This document shows, piece by piece, positions 45,201 through 47,518 of a stretch of 47,518 nt of DNA. The stretch comes from an uncultured Chitinophagaceae bacterium (GTDB lineage Bacteria > Bacteroidota > Bacteroidia > Chitinophagales > Chitinophagaceae). The stretch spans positions 1-47,518 of the forward strand of contig CAITVK010000112.1 of assembly GCA_903895845.1 (NCBI GenBank). The letters run 5' to 3'. Both the position numbers and the translations under genes were made by a program. A model generated the notes under the pieces. That model had not been told where the DNA came from and ran no database searches. It saw only the letters and a list, made by a program, of their open reading frames with translations. Each line of letters starts with the position of its first letter. The stretch's first letter is position 1.

Positions 45201-45228
45201 CTTAAATTATTAAAACTATTAATTAAGC

Positions 45229-45861
45229 TTAGGCAACAACTTGATCGTCTGCAAAAATGTTTACAGCATTCTCAGTGAAAACCAATGTATCTGCATTCAT
45301 TATTTCGTAAGTATTAACGTCTGCCAACAGAGTAGTAGTTACGTTTGGTACGTTACGAGTGCTCAAATACAATGTATCGTTGTACTCAGGCAAAATGATG
45401 ATTGTTTTTTTATCAGCAACATTCAAGCTCTTTAATATTTCAACAGCTTGCTTTGTTTTGGGAGTAGAAAATTCAATATCTTCTACTACTATGATTGCTG
45501 CATCTTTTGCTTTGTAGCTAAGGGCAGAAACCTTTGCCAAATCCTTTTCCTTACGATTCAATTTCAAATCGTATTTGTGTGGTTTTGGGCCGAAGATACT
45601 ACCACCACCCTTGTATAGAGGGTTCCTGATGTTACCCTTACGAGCACCACCTGTACCTTTTTGTTTGTGAAGTTTGCGGCTTGCACCTTTTACTTCAGCA
45701 CGTGTCTTTACTTTGTGCGTACCTGCACGACCGGCTGCTAAATATTGCTTTACAGCTAAGTATATAACGTGGTCATTAGGCTCAACACCAAATATATCTT
45801 CTGGTAATTCTACTGTCCTACCTGTTTTTAGACCTTGTATATTTAAAACATCAACTTGCAT
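45229..45861 (-). CDS. rplD: 50S ribosomal protein L4
   Basis: A 210-residue L4 (uL4) with the exit-tunnel loop KQKGTGGARKGNIRNPLYKGG and GPKPHKYDLKLNRK. In several bacteria L4 also represses its own operon by binding a leader RNA; the only long structured untranslated gap here lies upstream of rplC. It starts 21 bp after rplC. Confidence 0.96.
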   Translation of the reverse strand: MQVDVLNIQGLKTGRTVELPEDIFGVEPNDHVIYLAVKQYLAAGRAGTHKVKTRAEVKGASRKLHKQKGTGGARKGNIRNPLYKGGGSIFGPKPHKYDLKLNRKEKDLAKVSALSYKAKDAAIIVVEDIEFSTPKTKQAVEILKSLNVADKKTIIILPEYNDTLYLSTRNVPNVTTTLLADVNTYEIMNADTLVFTENAVNIFADDQVVA

Positions 45862-45882
45862 TTTTCTGAAAATTATGTGTGA

Positions 45883-46503
45883 TTACTTCTGAATTAAAAC
45901 GATTGAACCATTGTGACCTGGTACAGAACCACTTATTAATATATAATTCTTCTCAGGGAAAATCTTTACGACTTTCAATCCTTTCACTTTAACTCTATCG
46001 CCACCCATACGGCCAGCCATTCTTAAACCTTTGAAAACACGAGATGGGTAAGAAGAACCTCCCAAAGAACCGGGAGCTCTTGAACGGTCATGCTGACCGT
46101 GCGTCGCTTCACCAACACCAGAGAAACCATGACGTTTTACAACACCTTGAAAACCCTTTCCTTTGGTAGTACCAACTATCTCTACTTGGTCACCCTCTTC
46201 GAAAAGATCAACCAATGAGATTGTTTCGCCAATATTTTTACTAACTGAATAATTGCGGAATTCTTTAACGAATTTCTTAGGAGTTGTTTGCGCTTTGGAG
46301 AAGTGATTGAGTTCTGCTTTGGTTGTGTGTTTTTCTTTTTTCTCTCCAAAACCTAATTGTATTGCTGTGTAGCCATCCGTATCAAGCGTTTTAACTTGTG
46401 TTACGGTGTTTGGTTCGGCCTCAATAATGGTACAAGCTGTTTGCTTACCATCAGCAGCAAAAATGCTGGTCATCCCAATTTTTTTTCCAATAATACCTTT
46501 CAT
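45883..46503 (-). CDS. rplC: 50S ribosomal protein L3
   Basis: A 206-residue L3 (uL3), an early assembly protein reaching the peptidyl-transferase centre. [15 protein letters not shown] is the N-terminal signature, and [39 protein letters not shown] the long basic loop region. The ATG at 46503 is chosen over a TTG one codon upstream. It is preceded by an unusually long untranslated gap of 273 bp after rpsJ. Confidence 0.96.
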   Translation of the reverse strand: MKGIIGKKIGMTSIFAADGKQTACTIIEAEPNTVTQVKTLDTDGYTAIQLGFGEKKEKHTTKAELNHFSKAQTTPKKFVKEFRNYSVSKNIGETISLVDLFEEGDQVEIVGTTKGKGFQGVVKRHGFSGVGEATHGQHDRSRAPGSLGGSSYPSRVFKGLRMAGRMGGDRVKVKGLKVVKIFPEKNYILISGSVPGHNGSIVLIQK

Positions 46504-46776
46504 CAATTTTGCGGTTGCGCCCCGCTTAAGGTGTGAAGGACATTCTGACTAAATTGTCAGATTTCAATCCTCTGTTTGCTACCGACCTTTTCTTTTGTTT
46601 CTCAAACAAGTTTGAGAGGAGAAGTACCGATAGTAAACAAACCTCGAAGGGCCTGTTTATATGTCGCCCCAAATCTAATTTTAGACTTAGGAAGTTTATT
46701 TCAATTTCAGCGCTCTTTTCTTTACTGTCGTAAATTGAGAGATGATTGTAAGAACTTTTTTTCTTTATCGAAGCTG
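46504..46776 (-). promoter_or_regulatory. Candidate structured mRNA leader between rpsJ and rplC
   Basis: This 273-bp gap is by far the longest inside the cluster. On the minus strand an 11-bp stem with one mismatch (46628-46638 with 46574-46584) encloses a perfect hairpin (TCTCAAAC, 46600-46607, with GTTTGAGA, 46610-46617). Closer to rplC come a 6-bp hairpin (46544-46549 with 46556-46561) and a GC-rich stem (GCGG/CCGC) just before the start codon. No reading frame fits. A ribosomal-protein autoregulatory leader is a reasonable hypothesis; an internal promoter is an alternative. Confidence 0.5.
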
Positions 46777-47082
46777 TTACGCTTTGATTTCTACTTCTAC
46801 GCCAGAAGGGAGATCTAATTTACTTAGTGCATCTACTGTTTTAGAAGAAGAAGTGTAGATATCCAACAGACGCTTGTGTGTAGCTAGTTGGAACTGTTCA
46901 CGACTCTTTTTGTTAACGTGCGGTGAACGCAAGACAGTAAATATTCTCTTGTGCGTAGGTAATGGAATAGGTCCCGTTACAACTGCACCAGTGCTACGAA
47001 CTGTTTTAACGATTTTCTCAGCAGACTTGTCTACCAAGTTGTGATCGTAAGATTGTAATTTAATTCTAATTCTCTGTGACAT
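46777..47082 (-). CDS. rpsJ: 30S ribosomal protein S10
   Basis: A 101-residue S10 (uS10) of the 30S head, also known as a transcription antitermination factor (NusE). It begins [20 protein letters not shown] and contains [37 protein letters not shown], the tRNA-site loop signature. It is the first gene of the cluster in this window; the usual upstream rpsL-rpsG-fusA genes are not adjacent. A consensus promoter lies about 30 bp upstream. Confidence 0.97.
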   Translation of the reverse strand: MSQRIRIKLQSYDHNLVDKSAEKIVKTVRSTGAVVTGPIPLPTHKRIFTVLRSPHVNKKSREQFQLATHKRLLDIYTSSSKTVDALSKLDLPSGVEVEIKA

Positions 47083-47111
47083 ATCCTTTACCCCGTTTCA
47101 AATTGGGAGTG

Positions 47112-47141
47112 CAAAGGTAGGGGTATGATTTGAAATGGCAA
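47112..47141 (-). promoter_or_regulatory. Bacteroidota-type promoter of the S10-spc cluster
   Basis: On the minus strand TTG (47141-47139), a 19-base spacer and TACCTTTG (47119-47112) match the -33/-7 consensus TTG-N19-TAnnTTTG exactly. The start of transcription would fall near 47105, leaving a leader of about 25 nt before rpsJ. The sequence upstream (47142-47318) is AT-rich and contains no other recognisable feature. Confidence 0.8.
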
Positions 47142-47318
47142 TCATTTATGCAAAATATTTTTTTATTTCTTTCGTAAGAGAGGGTTTCTAAGCAATTTAT
47201 CGGTAGTAATAGTTTTGATTTAGCGAATGCACATGCCCAAGGAAGTGCGCTAGCCCTTGTAGATTTTAGCGTATTTGACACGGACTAGCTAGGAAATCTA
47301 TTAGAATAATTCAAGTTG

Positions 47319-47518
47319 CTAGTTAATTTTCTTTAGTTGTATTGCAAATAAGAACAATACAATTTTCAATAAGAATCCTTTTAGAGTAACAGCATGTATT
47401 GTTCTGAGGAATAATGCCTTTATTTCACTGATGCTAGACTCAATTTGTTTTCTCATTCTCAACTTTATAAATGAAGCCGACTGACTATCCTTTCTTTTTG
47501 AGTTTGCCTTACGCTGAA
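47319..47518 (-). CDS. IS982-like transposase, C-terminal part
   Basis: A reading frame enters from the right edge and ends at 47319 after 66 codons. Its sequence (RKQIESSISEIKALFLR, then IHAVTLKGFLLKIVLFLFA) matches the C-terminal DDE-glutamate region of IS982-family transposases, where RKxIE holds the catalytic glutamate. Only the end of the gene is visible, so whether it is intact is unknown. No terminal inverted repeat could be identified between its stop and the rpsJ promoter. It is oriented like the ribosomal cluster. Confidence 0.7.
   Translation of the reverse strand, partial: QRKANSKRKDSQSASFIKLRMRKQIESSISEIKALFLRTIHAVTLKGFLLKIVLFLFAIQLKKIN

Noticed and set aside
47066-47281. Small minus-strand frame upstream of rpsJ
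   Set aside because: It overlaps the consensus promoter and the rpsJ start and has no recognisable protein features.

Overview
The window reads as a chromosomal segment of a Bacteroidota bacterium, most likely Chitinophagaceae-like. The evidence is the type IX secretion (T9SS) style surface proteins, Bacteroidota-type promoters (TTG-N19-TAnnTTTG), the almost complete lack of Shine-Dalgarno sequences, and the style of the ribosomal proteins. No genus can be named from the sequence alone.

Layout. (1) 1-13558, minus: one uninterrupted reading frame of more than 4,500 codons that runs off the left edge. It encodes a secreted, Ser/Thr/Gly/Asn-rich beta-strand-repeat surface protein. (2) 13559-24491: glycan-related genes (a GH42 beta-galactosidase, a GH95-like fucosidase/galactosidase, and a T9SS-exported right-handed beta-helix protein). 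Between them lies a small cassette of an HxlR-type regulator divergent from an SDR oxidoreductase and a SnoaL-like protein. (3) 24648-27213, minus: a BsuBI/PstI-like type II restriction-modification pair. (4) 27425-30352, minus: a ChlI-like AAA+ ATPase, a LysE-family exporter and aroQ. (5) 30365-32367: a 21-bp-period hairpin array, an uncharacterised protein and a MazEF-like toxin-antitoxin pair, all plus strand. (6) 32376-47082, minus: the S10-spc ribosomal protein cluster (rpsJ to rplO, then secY and map), followed by mutS2 instead of the usual infA-rpmJ-alpha operon genes. (7) 47319-47518, minus: the C-terminal end of an IS982-like transposase upstream of the ribosomal cluster.

How the parts work together. 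The ribosomal cluster is driven by a textbook Bacteroidota promoter just upstream of rpsJ. Two strong intrinsic-terminator hairpins lie inside it, one on each side of secY, and a long structured gap separates rpsJ from rplC; these look like points of internal regulation. The glycan genes have no susC/susD partners in the window, so they are a loose enzyme neighbourhood rather than a demonstrated polysaccharide utilisation locus.

The most unusual signals are non-coding. Two unrelated intergenic arrays (16433-16642 and 30764-30931) both have an exact 21-bp period. The second is made of repeated GGGG/CCCC dyads and lies just upstream of an uncharacterised gene. Other points are a roughly 150-bp MITE-like inverted repeat, a 30-bp inverted repeat that supplies a spurious N-terminus to the ATPase gene, and a sharp base-composition change inside the giant gene.
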